Shown here: one piece after another, positions 31,084 through 40,540 of the stretch
Numbering within the stretch: the stretch's first letter is position 1
Layout of the letters: every line of letters begins with the position of its first letter
Source: Bradyrhizobium diazoefficiens
GTDB taxonomy: Bacteria > Pseudomonadota > Alphaproteobacteria > Rhizobiales > Xanthobacteraceae
Length of the DNA: 64,000 nucleotides
Direction of reading: 5' to 3'
Assembly (NCBI RefSeq): GCF_016616425.1
Contig: NZ_CP067101.1
Location: forward strand, 372,001-436,000
Program-made: the position numbers and the translations under genes
Notes under the pieces: generated by a model
Seen by the model: the letters and a program-made list of their open reading frames with translations, nothing else
Database searches by the model: none
What the model was told of the DNA's origin: nothing

Positions 31084-32193
31084 ATGTCCAAGGCCGAGCT
31101 ATCGATCATCGACGAGGTCGAATCCGCCATTCGGGCAGGCTCGGCGGAAAAGGGCCTGGAAACCGCCCGGCGCGTCACCGACTTGTTCCTCTCCTCCGCC
31201 GGCAGCTTCGACGACGAGCAGATCGCGCTGTTCGACGAGGTGCTGGAGCGCCTGATCGGCACCATCGAGCTGCGGGCGCTTGCCGACATCGGCGCACGCA
31301 TCGCGCTCGCCGAGATCAGCGCGCAGCTTGCGCCGATCGCGCAGGCGCCGCCTTCCGTGATCCGCCGCCTCGCCGGCAACGACGAGATCCGCATCGCCGG
31401 TCCCGTGCTGCAGGAATCCGCCCGCCTCGACGACGGCGAGCTGGTGAAGATCGCGGCATCCAAGGGCGAGCCGCATCTGCTTGCGATCGCCGGCCGCTGG
31501 TGGCTGAAGGAGACCGTCACCGACGCCTTGCTGGCACGCCGCTATCCCAGCGTCAGCCGGCGGCTCGCCGCCAATCCGGGTGCGCGCGTTTCAGGCAATG
31601 GATTCGCCGTCATTGTCGGACAGGCCGAGAGCGATCCGGAACTCGCCCTGAGCGTCGGCGTGCGTGTCGACCTGCCCTCGGAGCTGCGCCGCCAATTGCT
31701 GCGTTCGGCGACGGATGCTGTTCGCGCCCGCCTGCTGACGCGCGCGCCGCCGGATCTGTTTGAGGAGATCCAGAGCGCGATCGCCGCCGTCACCGCCGGC
31801 GTCGAACGCGAGATGTCGGGTGTCCGTGACTTCGAAGGCGCCAAGCGGGCGATTGCAAATCTCAAGGCGACCGGCCAGCTCAACGAAGCGACGCTGCTCG
31901 GCTTCGCCACGCAGCGGCGCTATGAAGAGACCGCCGCTGCTCTGGCGGCACTGTCCGGATCGACCGTCGAGGTGATTCGCCCGCTGATGCAGAGCCTGCG
32001 CGACGACGGCCTGCTGGTGCCGTGCAAGGCGGCGCAGCTGAGCTGGGAAACCACGGCGGCCGTCCTCGAAAGCCGTTTTGCGACGGGCGCGATGAAGCCG
32101 GCGGATCTTGCCCGCGCGCAAGGCCATTTTGCGAGAATGACGATGGAGAACGCGCGGCGAACGTTGCGGTTCTGGCAGGTGCGGGCGTCGTAG
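31084..32193 (+). CDS. DUF2336 domain protein
   Basis: A 369-residue protein starting MSKAELSIIDEVESAIRAGSAEKG. It is built from helical repeats: ERLIGTIELRALADIGARIA, then RLAGNDEIRIAGPVLQESARLDDGELVKIAASKGEPHLLAIAGR, a pattern typical of DUF2336 proteins (HEAT-like, alphaproteobacterial, function unknown). The second half predicts long helices and a basic C-terminus. No catalytic motif is visible. AAGG lies close before the ATG. Relatives have been linked to general stress or signalling only by context, so no function is assigned. Confidence 0.85.
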   Translation: MSKAELSIIDEVESAIRAGSAEKGLETARRVTDLFLSSAGSFDDEQIALFDEVLERLIGTIELRALADIGARIALAEISAQLAPIAQAPPSVIRRLAGNDEIRIAGPVLQESARLDDGELVKIAASKGEPHLLAIAGRWWLKETVTDALLARRYPSVSRRLAANPGARVSGNGFAVIVGQAESDPELALSVGVRVDLPSELRRQLLRSATDAVRARLLTRAPPDLFEEIQSAIAAVTAGVEREMSGVRDFEGAKRAIANLKATGQLNEATLLGFATQRRYEETAAALAALSGSTVEVIRPLMQSLRDDGLLVPCKAAQLSWETTAAVLESRFATGAMKPADLARAQGHFARMTMENARRTLRFWQVRAS

Positions 32194-32212
32194 GGCCTAT
32201 CTGCCAAACCAG

Positions 32213-32320
32213 CGGTGTCATCCTCCGCGAAAGCGGGGGATCCAGTATTCCAGAGACATTATTAACATTATTAAGAGGCGGAGAAGCCGCGGCGTACCGG
32301 GTCGCCCGGTCAAGCCCAGG
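32213..32320. repeat. palindromic intergenic element (family B)
   Basis: GGTGTCATCCTCCGCGAAAGCGGGGGATCCAGTATTCCAGAGAC at the left end, then GCCGCGGCGTACCGGGTCGCCCGGTC. It includes a small direct repeat TTATTAACATTATTAA at 32260-32275 not seen in the other copies. Confidence 0.75.
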
Positions 32321-32351
32321 GGTATCGCATTTGAGGCGGCCTCCCCGCGGC

Positions 32352-32484
32352 ACATCCTTCGAGACGCCCGCCGTTGGCGGGCCCTCAGGATGAGGGCGGA
32401 GTGCGCGGCTGCAGTTTCCAAGCACAGCGATGCAAGTTCAGCCTCATCCTGAGGAGACCGCGAAGCGGTCGTCTCGAAGGACGG
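32352..32484. repeat. palindromic intergenic element (family G)
   Basis: ACATCCTTCGAGACGCCCGCCG at the left and CGAAGCGGTCGTCTCGAAGGACG at the right enclose CCTCAGGATGAGG and CTCATCCTGAGGAG. With the family B element it fills the 361-base gap between the DUF2336 gene and mtaB; I see no gene there. Confidence 0.8.
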
Positions 32485-32554
32485 GGCGTGCGCTCAGGTC
32501 GCGCAAATTGCCAAATGCGATAGCCCTGCGGTCAAGCCAGGCGATGACAGCGCG

Positions 32555-33808
32555 CTAAACAATCAGCCGCTCACCGTCGCTGCCAACAATCTTCCGCGAC
32601 ACGACACTGCCCACACGCCCGCCGGCAATCGCCACCGGCAGATAGTGCTCCGTGCGGCCCTGCCCGTCACTCTCGATCAGCACATCGCGCGTCGCGCCGA
32701 TCTCGGCTTGCAGCCGCTTCCGCAATACCGTTTCACCGGCCGCACGCAACCGCTTCGCGCGCTCCTTGATGACAGGCCGGGCCACCTGCGGCATCCGCGC
32801 GGCGGGCGTGCCGGGGCGTGGCGAATAGGGGAAGACGTGCAGGAACGTCAGACCGCACTCCTCGACAAGATCGAGCGAACGCGAGAACATCTCATCCGTC
32901 TCGGTCGGGAAGCCCGCGATGATGTCGGCCCCGAAGACGATGTCAGGGCGCAGGCGGCGCACCTGGTCGCAGAATGCGAGCGCATCCTGCCGCGAATGCC
33001 GCCGCTTCATACGCTTCAAGATCATGTCGTCGCCAGATTGCAGCGACAGATGCAGATGCGGCATCAAGCGCGCATCGTCCGCGATGGCGTCTAACAGATC
33101 GCCGTCGGCCTCGATCGAATCGATCGAGGAGATGCGCAGGCGCCTCAACTCCGGCACATGCCGCAGAATCTGCTTCGTCAGCATGCCGAGCTTTGGTGCA
33201 CCCGGCAGGTCGGCGCCGTAGCTGGTGAGATCGACGCCGGTCAGCACGATCTCGGCATGGCCGCGCGCGACCAGCGCCCGCACCTGGTCGACCACCGCGC
33301 CCATCGGCACCGAGCGCGAATTGCCGCGGCCATAGGGAATGATGCAGAAGGTGCAGCGATGGTCGCAGCCGTTCTGCACCTGCACGAACACCCGCGGCAG
33401 GCCGGCCGCAAAGCCGTCGACGAGATGCGGCGCCATTTCCTTCACCGCCATGATGTCGCTGACGGCGATCTTCTCGCCGGCGCCAAGATCGAACGCGTCG
33501 CGGACCTCGCGCCAGGCTTCGCAGCGCATCTTGTCGTCATTGCCGACGACGCGATCGACCTCGGCCATGTCGGCGAACATCCGGCTTTGCGTCTGGGCGG
33601 CGCAGCCGGTGACGACGATGCGCGTGCCCGGCCGTTCGCGCTTCAATTTGCGGATCGACTGGCGCGCCTGCGCCACCGCCTCATTGGTGACGGCGCAGCT
33701 GTTGATGACGACGGTATCTGCGAGCCCCGCACTTTCGGCCTCGCGGCGGATCACCTCGGCCTCGAAGGCGTTGAGGCGGCAGCCGAAGGTGACGACGTCG
33801 ATGGCCAT
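32555..33808 (-). CDS. mtaB: tRNA t6A37 methylthiotransferase MtaB
   Basis: A 417-residue radical-SAM methylthiotransferase that converts t6A37 to ms2t6A37 in tRNAs reading ANN codons. The N-terminal UPF0004 domain has cysteines in FGCRLNAFEAE, INSCAVTNEA and VVTGCAAQTQ for the auxiliary cluster. The SAM cluster motif CDHRCTFC is at about residues 150-157. Downstream are LTGVDLTSYG, LSLQSGDDMILKRMKRRHSR and FGADIIAGFPTETDEMF, ending in a TRAM-like domain. Its start overlaps the dapF stop by one base. Confidence 0.95.
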   Translation of the reverse strand: MAIDVVTFGCRLNAFEAEVIRREAESAGLADTVVINSCAVTNEAVAQARQSIRKLKRERPGTRIVVTGCAAQTQSRMFADMAEVDRVVGNDDKMRCEAWREVRDAFDLGAGEKIAVSDIMAVKEMAPHLVDGFAAGLPRVFVQVQNGCDHRCTFCIIPYGRGNSRSVPMGAVVDQVRALVARGHAEIVLTGVDLTSYGADLPGAPKLGMLTKQILRHVPELRRLRISSIDSIEADGDLLDAIADDARLMPHLHLSLQSGDDMILKRMKRRHSRQDALAFCDQVRRLRPDIVFGADIIAGFPTETDEMFSRSLDLVEECGLTFLHVFPYSPRPGTPAARMPQVARPVIKERAKRLRAAGETVLRKRLQAEIGATRDVLIESDGQGRTEHYLPVAIAGGRVGSVVSRKIVGSDGERLIV

Positions 33809-34683
33809 CAGGCGACCGGCGCAAACAGCGCCGGATCGAATCTGCCCTCATATTCGAAGGTCGCCGTGCCCGTCATCAGCACGTGGTCGTCTCGCTCGCG
33901 CCATTCGATGCCGAGCTTGCCGCCGGGCAGCGTGATCTCGACATTGCGCTCGACGCGCTTCAGGCGCGCCGCGGCCACCGCCGTGGCGCAGGCCGCCGAG
34001 CCGCAGGCCCTTGTCAGGCCGGCACCGCGTTCCCAGGTGCGGATCGTGACGTGGTCGCGATCGACGATATGGGCGAGTGTGATGTTGGCGCGCTCCGGGA
34101 AGATCGGATGGTTTTCGAGCAGCGGACCGAAACGCGCGAGATCGTAGGCGTCGACGTCATCGACCCAGAAGATCGCGTGCGGATTGCCCATGCTCACCAC
34201 GGAGGGCGAATGCAGGATCGGATTGTCGATCGGCCCGATCTGCAATTCGATGTAGCGGGTGTCGCGGAACTCTTCGGCCAGCGGAATGTCCTGCCAGCCG
34301 AACTTCGGCGCACCCATGTCCACGGTGTAGAGATCCGGCGACGGGCCCTGCCAGCAATTGAGCAGGCCCGCAGCCGTCTCGAACGTCGCCGCGGTCTGCC
34401 CGTTCTTCTCGAAGATGCGCCGCACCACACAACGCATGCCGTTGCCGCAGGCGCCGGCCTCCGAGCCGTCATTGTTGTAGATGCGGATGAAGGCTTCGGT
34501 GCCGTCGAGGCGCGGCTTCTGGAGCACCATGAGCTGGTCATAGGCCACGCCGCCGTTCGCTGACGCCACCGCGCGAGCGTCATCCGGCGTCACCAGGCCC
34601 GCGGAATCGCGCATGTCGACAACGACGATCTCGTTGCCGATGCCGTTCATCTTGGCAAATGCCTGGTTGGCCAGCGCGCTCAT
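33808..34683 (-). CDS. dapF: diaminopimelate epimerase
   Basis: The 291-residue epimerase that converts LL- to meso-diaminopimelate for lysine and peptidoglycan. The two catalytic cysteines are in [11 protein letters not shown] (C79) and [13 protein letters not shown] (about residue 230), and the start [14 protein letters not shown] is typical. It is followed directly by mtaB (TGATG overlap) and shares direction with it and ftsY, the usual alphaproteobacterial cluster. Here a pseudouridine synthase and a DUF2336 gene lie between mtaB and ftsY. Confidence 0.96.
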   Translation of the reverse strand: MSALANQAFAKMNGIGNEIVVVDMRDSAGLVTPDDARAVASANGGVAYDQLMVLQKPRLDGTEAFIRIYNNDGSEAGACGNGMRCVVRRIFEKNGQTAATFETAAGLLNCWQGPSPDLYTVDMGAPKFGWQDIPLAEEFRDTRYIELQIGPIDNPILHSPSVVSMGNPHAIFWVDDVDAYDLARFGPLLENHPIFPERANITLAHIVDRDHVTIRTWERGAGLTRACGSAACATAVAAARLKRVERNVEITLPGGKLGIEWRERDDHVLMTGTATFEYEGRFDPALFAPVA

Positions 34684-34856
34684 GAAAATTCCCGAATTTC
34701 GCCTGCCTTATATGGCGATCCTTGCCGGCTTGGCCAGTGTTTTGCCGTCTAGAGCCGGCCATGACGCATCTGTCATGGGACGAATTCGGCGCTCGCGTGT
34801 TAGAACGGCGCGGTTCGCGCGAACCGGGACGTGCGGCCGTGCGCAAAGCCGGATTT

Positions 34857-34931
34857 GGCCTTGGTGGTTAGGGCCTTGGCGATTAGGGCCTTGGTGGTTA
34901 AACGCCTTGGTGGTTAAGGCCTTGGTGGTTA
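34857..34931. repeat. five tandem copies of a 15-bp repeat
   Basis: The unit RGGCCTTGGTGGTTA is repeated at 34857, 34871 (with GCGATTA), 34886, 34901 (one extra base) and 34917, then a partial copy AGGCCTTGGGGAG. The partial copy supplies the GGGGAG ribosome binding site of the gene at 34951. The spacing (14-16) is not kept in frame and each unit has stop codons, so the array is not coding. Confidence 0.9.
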
Positions 34932-34950
34932 AGGCCTTGGGGAGAATAAA

Positions 34951-35730
34951 ATGTTCAGGTTTCGCCGTCTCGCTCTGGCCGCGCTGGTCCCGGCAGCAGC
35001 CTTGTCGTTAGGTCTGGCCGGCGCTCTGGCGCAGACCGCGAGCCCCGCGCCAGCCGCATCAGCAAGTCCCTCGCCGGCTCCGTCGGCTTCACCTGCTCCG
35101 GCCGCGAGTGCCTCGCCTGCGCCTGCGGCAACGTCCTCACCCGCGCCATCACCGGCGGCCAGCGCTTCGCCTACCCCGGCAGCGTCGCCCTCGCCCGCAG
35201 CCAGCGCCTCACCCAGTCCGGCGACACCGCCGCCTGCCGCGGCCGCGCCCGCGGCCCCGGTGCAGACCGCAGATCCCTTTGGCCTCGAGACCACGCTCGA
35301 GCCCAGGAAGGTCGTGATGGTCAAAGGCACGGCCAATTGGGATTCGGCCTTCGACACGCTGATGGATGCCTTCAAGGCGCTGAACACGTTGCTCGACAAG
35401 CAGGGCATCAAGCACGCCGGCAATTCGATGATCGTCTACACTTCGACGGACGACACCGGGTTCACCTTCCTCGCCGAGATCCCGGTCGAGCAGGACCCGA
35501 AAAACCTGCCCAAGGACATGAGCATCGGCAAATCGCCTGAAGGCAAGGCGCTGAAATTCGTCCATCGCGGCTCCTACGACAACATGGACAACACCTACGA
35601 GGCGATCACCAATTACCTCGACGACAAGAAGCTCGAAGCCAGAGACACCTTCATCGAGGAATACCTCACCGATCCCCTGAAGACCGCTGAGGACAAGCTC
35701 GTGATCAACGTTTTCGTGCCGCTGAAGTGA
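34951..35730 (+). CDS. secreted protein with Ala/Ser/Pro linker and GyrI-like domain
   Basis: A 259-residue protein. A signal peptide (residues 1-27, ending LAGALAQ) is followed by about 80 residues of almost only Ala, Ser and Pro in irregular SPAP/SASP repeats (about 29-107). The C-terminal domain of about 150 residues has the GyrI-like/effector-binding pattern (TTLEPRKVVMVKGTANW, FTFLAEIPVEQ, KALKFVHRGSYDNMDNTYEAITNYL, EEYLTDPL). Such domains bind small ligands; in a secreted protein this would be in the periplasm. GGGGAG is 6 bases upstream of the ATG. The SIMPL gene follows 2 bases after the stop, so the two form an operon. Confidence 0.85.
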   Translation: MFRFRRLALAALVPAAALSLGLAGALAQTASPAPAASASPSPAPSASPAPAASASPAPAATSSPAPSPAASASPTPAASPSPAASASPSPATPPPAAAAPAAPVQTADPFGLETTLEPRKVVMVKGTANWDSAFDTLMDAFKALNTLLDKQGIKHAGNSMIVYTSTDDTGFTFLAEIPVEQDPKNLPKDMSIGKSPEGKALKFVHRGSYDNMDNTYEAITNYLDDKKLEARDTFIEEYLTDPLKTAEDKLVINVFVPLK

Positions 35731-35732
35731 GA

Positions 35733-36434
35733 ATGATGAAAAAGCCTGCCGTCCTCGCCACGGTTTTCGCCGTGCTGCTGGCAACGCCTGCGCTCGCCGA
35801 CGATTTTCCGTCCGCCATTTCGGTGAGCGGCGAAGCCAATATTTCCGTGGCGCCGGATCTCGCGCAGATCGATGCGGGCGTCGCCAATGACGCCAAGACG
35901 GCGAAGGAAGCCTCCGATGCCAACAATGCCGCCATGGGCAAGGTGCTGCTGGCGCTGAAGGGCGCCGGCATCGCCGAGAAGGACTACCGGACCTCGCGCC
36001 TGTCGCTGCAGCCGCAATATGGACAGAACAAATCCACCGGCGCATCGCCGGTGGTCGGCTTCCGCGCCTCCAACCGTGTCACCGTAAAAATTCGCGACGT
36101 GACCAAGGTCGCCGGCATCATCGACGCGCTGGTCGGCGCCGGCGCCAACGACATCGGCAACATCTCTTTCGAGGTGACGCAAGCCTCGAAGCTGCTCGAC
36201 GACGCGCGCGAGCAGGCGGTCGCGGACGCCCGCCGCAAGGCCGAGATCTACGCCAAGGCCACCGGCGTAATGCTGGGCGCGCCGCTCAGCGTCACCGAGG
36301 GCGGCGCCCCGGTGCCGCTGTTCAAGGCGCGGATGGCGACAGCGCCGATGGCTGCGACGGCTGCCGTTGCACCGGGCGAGGAGACGCTGTCGGTGACGGT
36401 GAATGTGAGCTGGGCGATCAAGCCGAAAGAATAA
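35733..36434 (+). CDS. SIMPL (DUF541) domain periplasmic protein
   Basis: A 233-residue protein with a signal peptide (MMKKPAVLATVFAVLLATPALA) and a SIMPL/DUF541 domain: ISVSGEANISVAPDLAQIDAGV, YRTSRLSLQPQYGQNK, VTVKIRDVTKVAGIIDALVGAGANDIGNISFEV and AREQAVADARRKAEIYAKATG. E. coli YggE is a relative tied to oxidative stress; the biochemical role is not settled. Starts at ATG 35733 or 35736 are equally possible. It is coupled to the GyrI-like gene upstream. Confidence 0.9.
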   Translation: MMKKPAVLATVFAVLLATPALADDFPSAISVSGEANISVAPDLAQIDAGVANDAKTAKEASDANNAAMGKVLLALKGAGIAEKDYRTSRLSLQPQYGQNKSTGASPVVGFRASNRVTVKIRDVTKVAGIIDALVGAGANDIGNISFEVTQASKLLDDAREQAVADARRKAEIYAKATGVMLGAPLSVTEGGAPVPLFKARMATAPMAATAAVAPGEETLSVTVNVSWAIKPKE

Positions 36435-36474
36435 TAGTTTTCGCGTCCGGCGCACGAGCTGTAGGCGGAGAGAC

Positions 36475-37539
36475 CTAAATCTCCACCACCTGGCCCGGCT
36501 TCATCGCGACGAACCGCTCCTGCGGAATCTTCGCGGCGTCCAGCGCTTCCACCAGCGCCTTGGCCGGCGCATCGATCGCTTCGTCGGTGAGCTGGAACGT
36601 ACCGTGGTGATGCCCGAGCGCGGCTTGCGCGCCGCAATCGAGCAGCGCCTTCACCGCATCCTCCGGGTTCATGTGCTGGTCGCGCATGAACCAGCGCGGC
36701 TCGTAGGCGCCGATGGGAAGGATCGCCAGGCGCAGCGGCCCGTGCTTCTCGGCAACGCGTCGAAAGTGCCTGCCATCGCCATAGCCGGAATCGCAGACGA
36801 TGTAGATTTTCCCGGCCGGCGTCTCCAGCACAAAGCTCGCCCACAGCGCCTTGTTGCGATCGAACATGCCGCGCGCCGTCCAGTGCCGGGTCGGCACCAG
36901 ATGCACGGCGACGCCCCCGCCGAGCTCGACGCGATCGTGCCAGTCGAACGCGTCGACCTTGATCGTCGAATCGGCGCTGCGCATCGTCACGTCGTTGCCG
37001 AGCGGGGTGACCACGCGCGGGGCAAAATTCTTGGCGAGCCGCGACAGCGTCGCGATATCGAGATGATCGTAGTGCCCGTGCGAGACCAGCACGACGTCGA
37101 TCTCGGGCAAATGATCGAACGCGATGCCGGGATCGTTGTGCCGCTTCGGCCCTGCCCACGCGACCGGCGAAACCCGCATCGACCAGACCGGATCGACCAG
37201 GATGTTGAGCCCGCCGGTCTGGATCAGCCAGCTGGCGTGGCCGACAAAGGAGAGCCGCAACCTATCGCCTTCGACCCGCGCCGGCGGGGTGTCGGCATGG
37301 GGACTGGGGGCCCAATCCGGCCATTTCGCGCGCTGCCGCTGGCCGCCGAACTGCCAGCGCAGCACCTCGCGAAGCGATTTCGGCGGCGCGCCATCGGGAT
37401 CGAAGAAGTGCAGGCCGTTGAAATGGTCGGAGGCGGGACCGTCATAGATTTTCATGCGGGACATCCAGAGGGAGGGCACGCCGACCAGCGCGCCGGCCCC
37501 GGCGAAGAACCCGAAAACGCGGCGGCGGGTGACAGACAT
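36475..37539 (-). CDS. metallo-beta-lactamase-fold hydrolase, NAPE-PLD-like
   Basis: A 354-residue MBL-fold protein. The N-terminus MSVTRRRVFGFFAGAGALVG is a probable Tat signal or anchor. The metal motif SHGHYDHLD is near residue 155, with further ligands in TRHWTARG, CDSGYGDG and GHHHGTF. The segments SFVGHASWLIQ and RQRAKWPDW, GPKRHNDPGI are typical of the UlaG/NAPE-PLD-like group, which hydrolyses phosphodiester or lactone bonds. The substrate is unknown. It converges with the SIMPL gene and is divergent from ffh. Confidence 0.88.
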   Translation of the reverse strand: MSVTRRRVFGFFAGAGALVGVPSLWMSRMKIYDGPASDHFNGLHFFDPDGAPPKSLREVLRWQFGGQRQRAKWPDWAPSPHADTPPARVEGDRLRLSFVGHASWLIQTGGLNILVDPVWSMRVSPVAWAGPKRHNDPGIAFDHLPEIDVVLVSHGHYDHLDIATLSRLAKNFAPRVVTPLGNDVTMRSADSTIKVDAFDWHDRVELGGGVAVHLVPTRHWTARGMFDRNKALWASFVLETPAGKIYIVCDSGYGDGRHFRRVAEKHGPLRLAILPIGAYEPRWFMRDQHMNPEDAVKALLDCGAQAALGHHHGTFQLTDEAIDAPAKALVEALDAAKIPQERFVAMKPGQVVEI

Positions 37540-37679
37540 CGACTGACGTCAGGAACGAGAGCGGAGGTAAGTCATCATCTGCTATATGGGTGGGGCCGAA
37601 GAAAAGGGAACCGGCCGGCAAAAGGAGCGTCTTTTCAGGGCCTTGCCTTGGCAAGGGCGTCCCGGCACCCTAACTTTCC

Positions 37680-37708
37680 TTGACTTTTGAGCGGGAGCGG
37701 CGTTTAAC
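37680..37708 (+). promoter_or_regulatory. possible sigma70-type promoter for ffh
   Basis: TTGACT (37680-37685) and TTTAAC (37703-37708) are separated by 17 bases. The -35 box matches 5 of 6 and the -10 box 4 of 6. It would give a leader of about 270 bases containing a palindromic repeat. Confidence 0.45.
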
Positions 37709-37857
37709 CCCGCCACTTTCTCGGAAAGGCTTTCTTTTCGACCCGCCGACTGGCCCTGGAGGTCAGAGGTCAACGCCCGACAGCGCTGTGCGCCCTCGGG
37801 CGCAAAGGTGTTTGGAAGATCGCCGACCCAAGCGAGTGGTCATCGCAGTTGATCGGA

Positions 37858-37939
37858 CGATCCAGTATCCCAGAGGCAGTTCGGCTGGAACCGAGGTGCC
37901 ACGGCGTACTGGATGCCCCGGTCAGGCCGGGGCATGACA
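37858..37939. repeat. palindromic intergenic element (family B)
   Basis: CGATCCAGTATCCCAGAGGCAG and CCACGGCGTACTGGATGCCCCGGTCAGGCCGGGGCATGACA. It ends about 50 bases before the ffh start and would be in the ffh leader. Confidence 0.8.
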
Positions 37940-37986
37940 GCGGTGAATGCGGCAACCCTGCGCGAGCAGGACAAGGGACAACGGCA

Positions 37987-39534
37987 TTGTTCGACAATCT
38001 GTCGGAACGGCTTGGTGGCATTCTCGATCGTCTGACGGGGCGCGGCGCGCTGACCGAAAAGGACGTCGATGCCGCGATGCGCGAGGTGCGCCGCGCGCTG
38101 CTGGAGGCCGACGTCGCGCTTGAAGTGGTACGCAGCTTCACCGAGCGCGTCCGCGAGCAGGCGATCGGCGCCACCGTCGTCAAGTCGGTCACCCCCGGCC
38201 AGATGGTGGTCAAGATCGTCCATGACGAGCTGATCAACACGCTCGGCGCCGAGAGCCAGACCATCGACGTCAATTCCGTTCCGCCGGTGCCGATCATGAT
38301 GGTCGGCCTGCAAGGCTCGGGCAAGACCACCACCACCGCAAAGCTCGCCCGCCGCCTGGTCCAGCGCGACAAGCGCAAGGTGCTGATGGCCTCGCTCGAC
38401 GTCTATCGCCCGGCGGCGATGGAGCAGCTGGCGGTGCTCGGCCGCGATCTCGACATTCCCACCCTGCCGATCGTGGCGGGACAGCAGCCGCCGCAGATTG
38501 CGAAACGCGCACTGGAAGCCGGCAAGCTCGGCGGCTACGACATCGTGCTGCTCGACACCGCCGGCCGCACCACGCTCGACGAAGAGATGATGGCGGAAGC
38601 GGCCGCGATCAAAGCCGCCGCCAATCCGCATGAAGTGCTGCTGGTCGCCGACAGCCTCACCGGCCAGGACGCAGTGAATCTCGCGCGCGCGTTCGATCAG
38701 CGCGTCGGCCTCACCGGCATCGTGCTGACCCGCGTGGACGGCGACGGCCGCGGCGGCGCTGCGCTGTCGATGCGCGCGGTCACCGGCAAGCCGATCAAGC
38801 TGATCGGCACCGGTGAAAAGACCGACGCGCTGGAAGATTTCCATCCCGATCGTATCGCCGGCCGTATCCTCGGCATGGGCGACGTGGTCTCGCTGGTCGA
38901 GCGTGCTGCCGCAAACATCGACGCCGAAAAGGCCGCGCGCACCGCCGAGCGCATGCGCAAGGGTCAGTTCGACCTCAACGACATGCGCGAGCAGCTGCTG
39001 CAGATGGCCAGCATGGGTGGCATCAGCGGGCTGATGGGCATGATGCCCGGAATCGCCAAGATGAAGAACCAGATCGCGGCGGCCGGCATCGACGACAAGA
39101 TTTTGAAGCGCCAGGTCGCGGTAATCGATTCCATGACGCGCGACGAGCGCCGGCATCCCGACCTGCTCAAGGCCAGCCGCAAGAGGCGCATCGCCGCAGG
39201 TTCCGGCCAGAGCGTCGAGCAGGTCAACAAGCTGCTCAAAATGCACCGGAACATGGCCGACGTGATGAAGGCGATGGGTTCGGGCAAGCGCGGCCCGCTC
39301 GCCGGCATCGCGCAGGCGATGGGCTTTGGCGGCGGCACGAAGATGCCGTCTCCTGAGGAGATGAAGGCGCTGCAGGAGAAAATGCAGAGCGGCGGCGGGC
39401 AGGGTCTGCCCAGTCTGCCGAAGGATTTGCCGGCGGGTCTTCGCACCGGCCTGCCCAATGTTCCTGGCCTGACCGGGCTGAGCGGCAAGCCGATGCTGCC
39501 GGGCCTCGGCGGCTTTCCCGGCAAGAAGAAATGA
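37987..39534 (+). CDS. ffh: signal recognition particle protein Ffh
   Basis: A 515-residue SRP54 GTPase that binds signal sequences and 4.5S RNA. The start [20 protein letters not shown] is encoded with a TTG, supported by AAGGGA 8 bases upstream and by family alignment; the longer frame upstream is repeat sequence. G1 [11 protein letters not shown] is at about 107, then [26 protein letters not shown], and G4 [11 protein letters not shown]. The M domain (about 300-450) carries [13 protein letters not shown] and [17 protein letters not shown]. The tail is Gly/Met/Pro-rich. It heads ffh-rpsP-rimM-trmD. Confidence 0.96.
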   Translation: MFDNLSERLGGILDRLTGRGALTEKDVDAAMREVRRALLEADVALEVVRSFTERVREQAIGATVVKSVTPGQMVVKIVHDELINTLGAESQTIDVNSVPPVPIMMVGLQGSGKTTTTAKLARRLVQRDKRKVLMASLDVYRPAAMEQLAVLGRDLDIPTLPIVAGQQPPQIAKRALEAGKLGGYDIVLLDTAGRTTLDEEMMAEAAAIKAAANPHEVLLVADSLTGQDAVNLARAFDQRVGLTGIVLTRVDGDGRGGAALSMRAVTGKPIKLIGTGEKTDALEDFHPDRIAGRILGMGDVVSLVERAAANIDAEKAARTAERMRKGQFDLNDMREQLLQMASMGGISGLMGMMPGIAKMKNQIAAAGIDDKILKRQVAVIDSMTRDERRHPDLLKASRKRRIAAGSGQSVEQVNKLLKMHRNMADVMKAMGSGKRGPLAGIAQAMGFGGGTKMPSPEEMKALQEKMQSGGGQGLPSLPKDLPAGLRTGLPNVPGLTGLSGKPMLPGLGGFPGKKK

Positions 39535-39619
39535 GGAATTCGTCGCGGGGGACCGCAAGCGTCCTGCGCAACGCGAAAATACCAATCAACCGACAAAACG
39601 TACTTTGAAGGAGAACCTG

Positions 39620-39952
39620 ATGTCCGTCGTTATCCGCCTCGCTCGCGCAGGCACCAAGAAGCGTCCCGTCTACCACGTCGTCGTTGCCGATTCGCGCTTT
39701 CCGCGCGATGGCCGCTTCATCGAGCGTCTCGGCCATTTCAACCCGCTGCTGCCGAAGGACAACGAAGCCCGCCTCAAGCTCGACATGGACAAGGTGAAGG
39801 CCTGGGTCGCCAAGGGCGCGCAGCCGTCGGACCGCGTGGCGCGCTTCCTCGACGCTGCCGGCGTCAAGAAGCGCGAAGTGCGCAACAACCCGCAGAAGGC
39901 CGTGCCGCGCAAGGAGCGCAAGGCGCAGGCCGAAGCCGCCGCAAAGGGCTAA
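39620..39952 (+). CDS. rpsP: 30S ribosomal protein S16
   Basis: A 110-residue S16 protein: [19 protein letters not shown] at the start, [11 protein letters not shown], and a basic Ala/Lys tail ([10 protein letters not shown]) usual for alphaproteobacteria. AAGGAG is 6-7 bases before the ATG. It follows ffh by 85 bases and precedes rimM by 9 bases. Confidence 0.97.
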   Translation: MSVVIRLARAGTKKRPVYHVVVADSRFPRDGRFIERLGHFNPLLPKDNEARLKLDMDKVKAWVAKGAQPSDRVARFLDAAGVKKREVRNNPQKAVPRKERKAQAEAAAKG

Positions 39953-39961
39953 GGCCAGGCC

Positions 39962-40507
39962 ATGTCGGCGCTGGTCTGCGTCGCGCGGATCGGCGCCGCG
40001 CATGGCGTGCGCGGTGCGGTCAAACTCTGGACCTTCACCGAAGATCCCTTTGCCGTCAGGTGCTACGGTCTGCTCTCGTCCAAGGACGGCAAGCGCCAGT
40101 TCGAGGTCGCGACGGCGCGCGAGGCCAAGGACCATCTGGTCGCGACGTTCAAGGGCGTCACGACCCGCGATGAGGCCGAGCGCCTCAATGGCATCGAGCT
40201 CTACGTCGCGCGCGACAAGCTGCCCGCGACCGACGCGGACGAATATTACCACACCGACCTGATCGGGCTCGCTGCCGTCACCACGGACGGCGATGCGCTC
40301 GGCCGCGTGCTCGCGATCCATAATTTCGGCGCCGGCGACATCATCGAGATCGCGCCGCTCAAGGGCACGACGCTGCTGCTGCCGTTCACCAACGCAGTGG
40401 TGCCGGAGGTCGATATTGCCGGCGGTCGGGTGGTGATCGCGCTGCCGCGGGAGATCGAGGGTGAGGATGGCTCCCCGGGTCATTCGCGCGAGAGCAGGGA
40501 CTCATAA
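39962..40507 (+). CDS. rimM: ribosome maturation factor RimM
   Basis: A 181-residue protein with the RimM N domain ([25 protein letters not shown]) and a PRC-barrel C domain ([36 protein letters not shown]). It binds S19 and assists 30S head assembly. It sits between rpsP and trmD as in most proteobacteria. Confidence 0.95.
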   Translation: MSALVCVARIGAAHGVRGAVKLWTFTEDPFAVRCYGLLSSKDGKRQFEVATAREAKDHLVATFKGVTTRDEAERLNGIELYVARDKLPATDADEYYHTDLIGLAAVTTDGDALGRVLAIHNFGAGDIIEIAPLKGTTLLLPFTNAVVPEVDIAGGRVVIALPREIEGEDGSPGHSRESRDS

Positions 40508-40540
40508 CCACAGGCCGTGGTTTTGGCTAAGCTGGCTGCG

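Larger units (their letters stand above)
37540..37986. other. 447-base divergent intergenic region upstream of ffh
   Basis: No gene is visible. The region holds a perfect palindrome CCTTGCCTTGGCAAGG at 37641-37656, a good promoter candidate at 37680-37708, and a family B element at 37858-37939. ORFs crossing it lack protein-like composition. Confidence 0.6.

Noticed and set aside
34857..34931. Tandem repeats as a CRISPR-like array
   Set aside because: Units are directly joined with no spacers, only 15 bases long, and no cas genes are present.
37540..37986. Possible 4.5S SRP RNA gene next to ffh
   Set aside because: I looked for the conserved GGTCCGGAAGGAAGCAGCC-type tetraloop region and did not find it.
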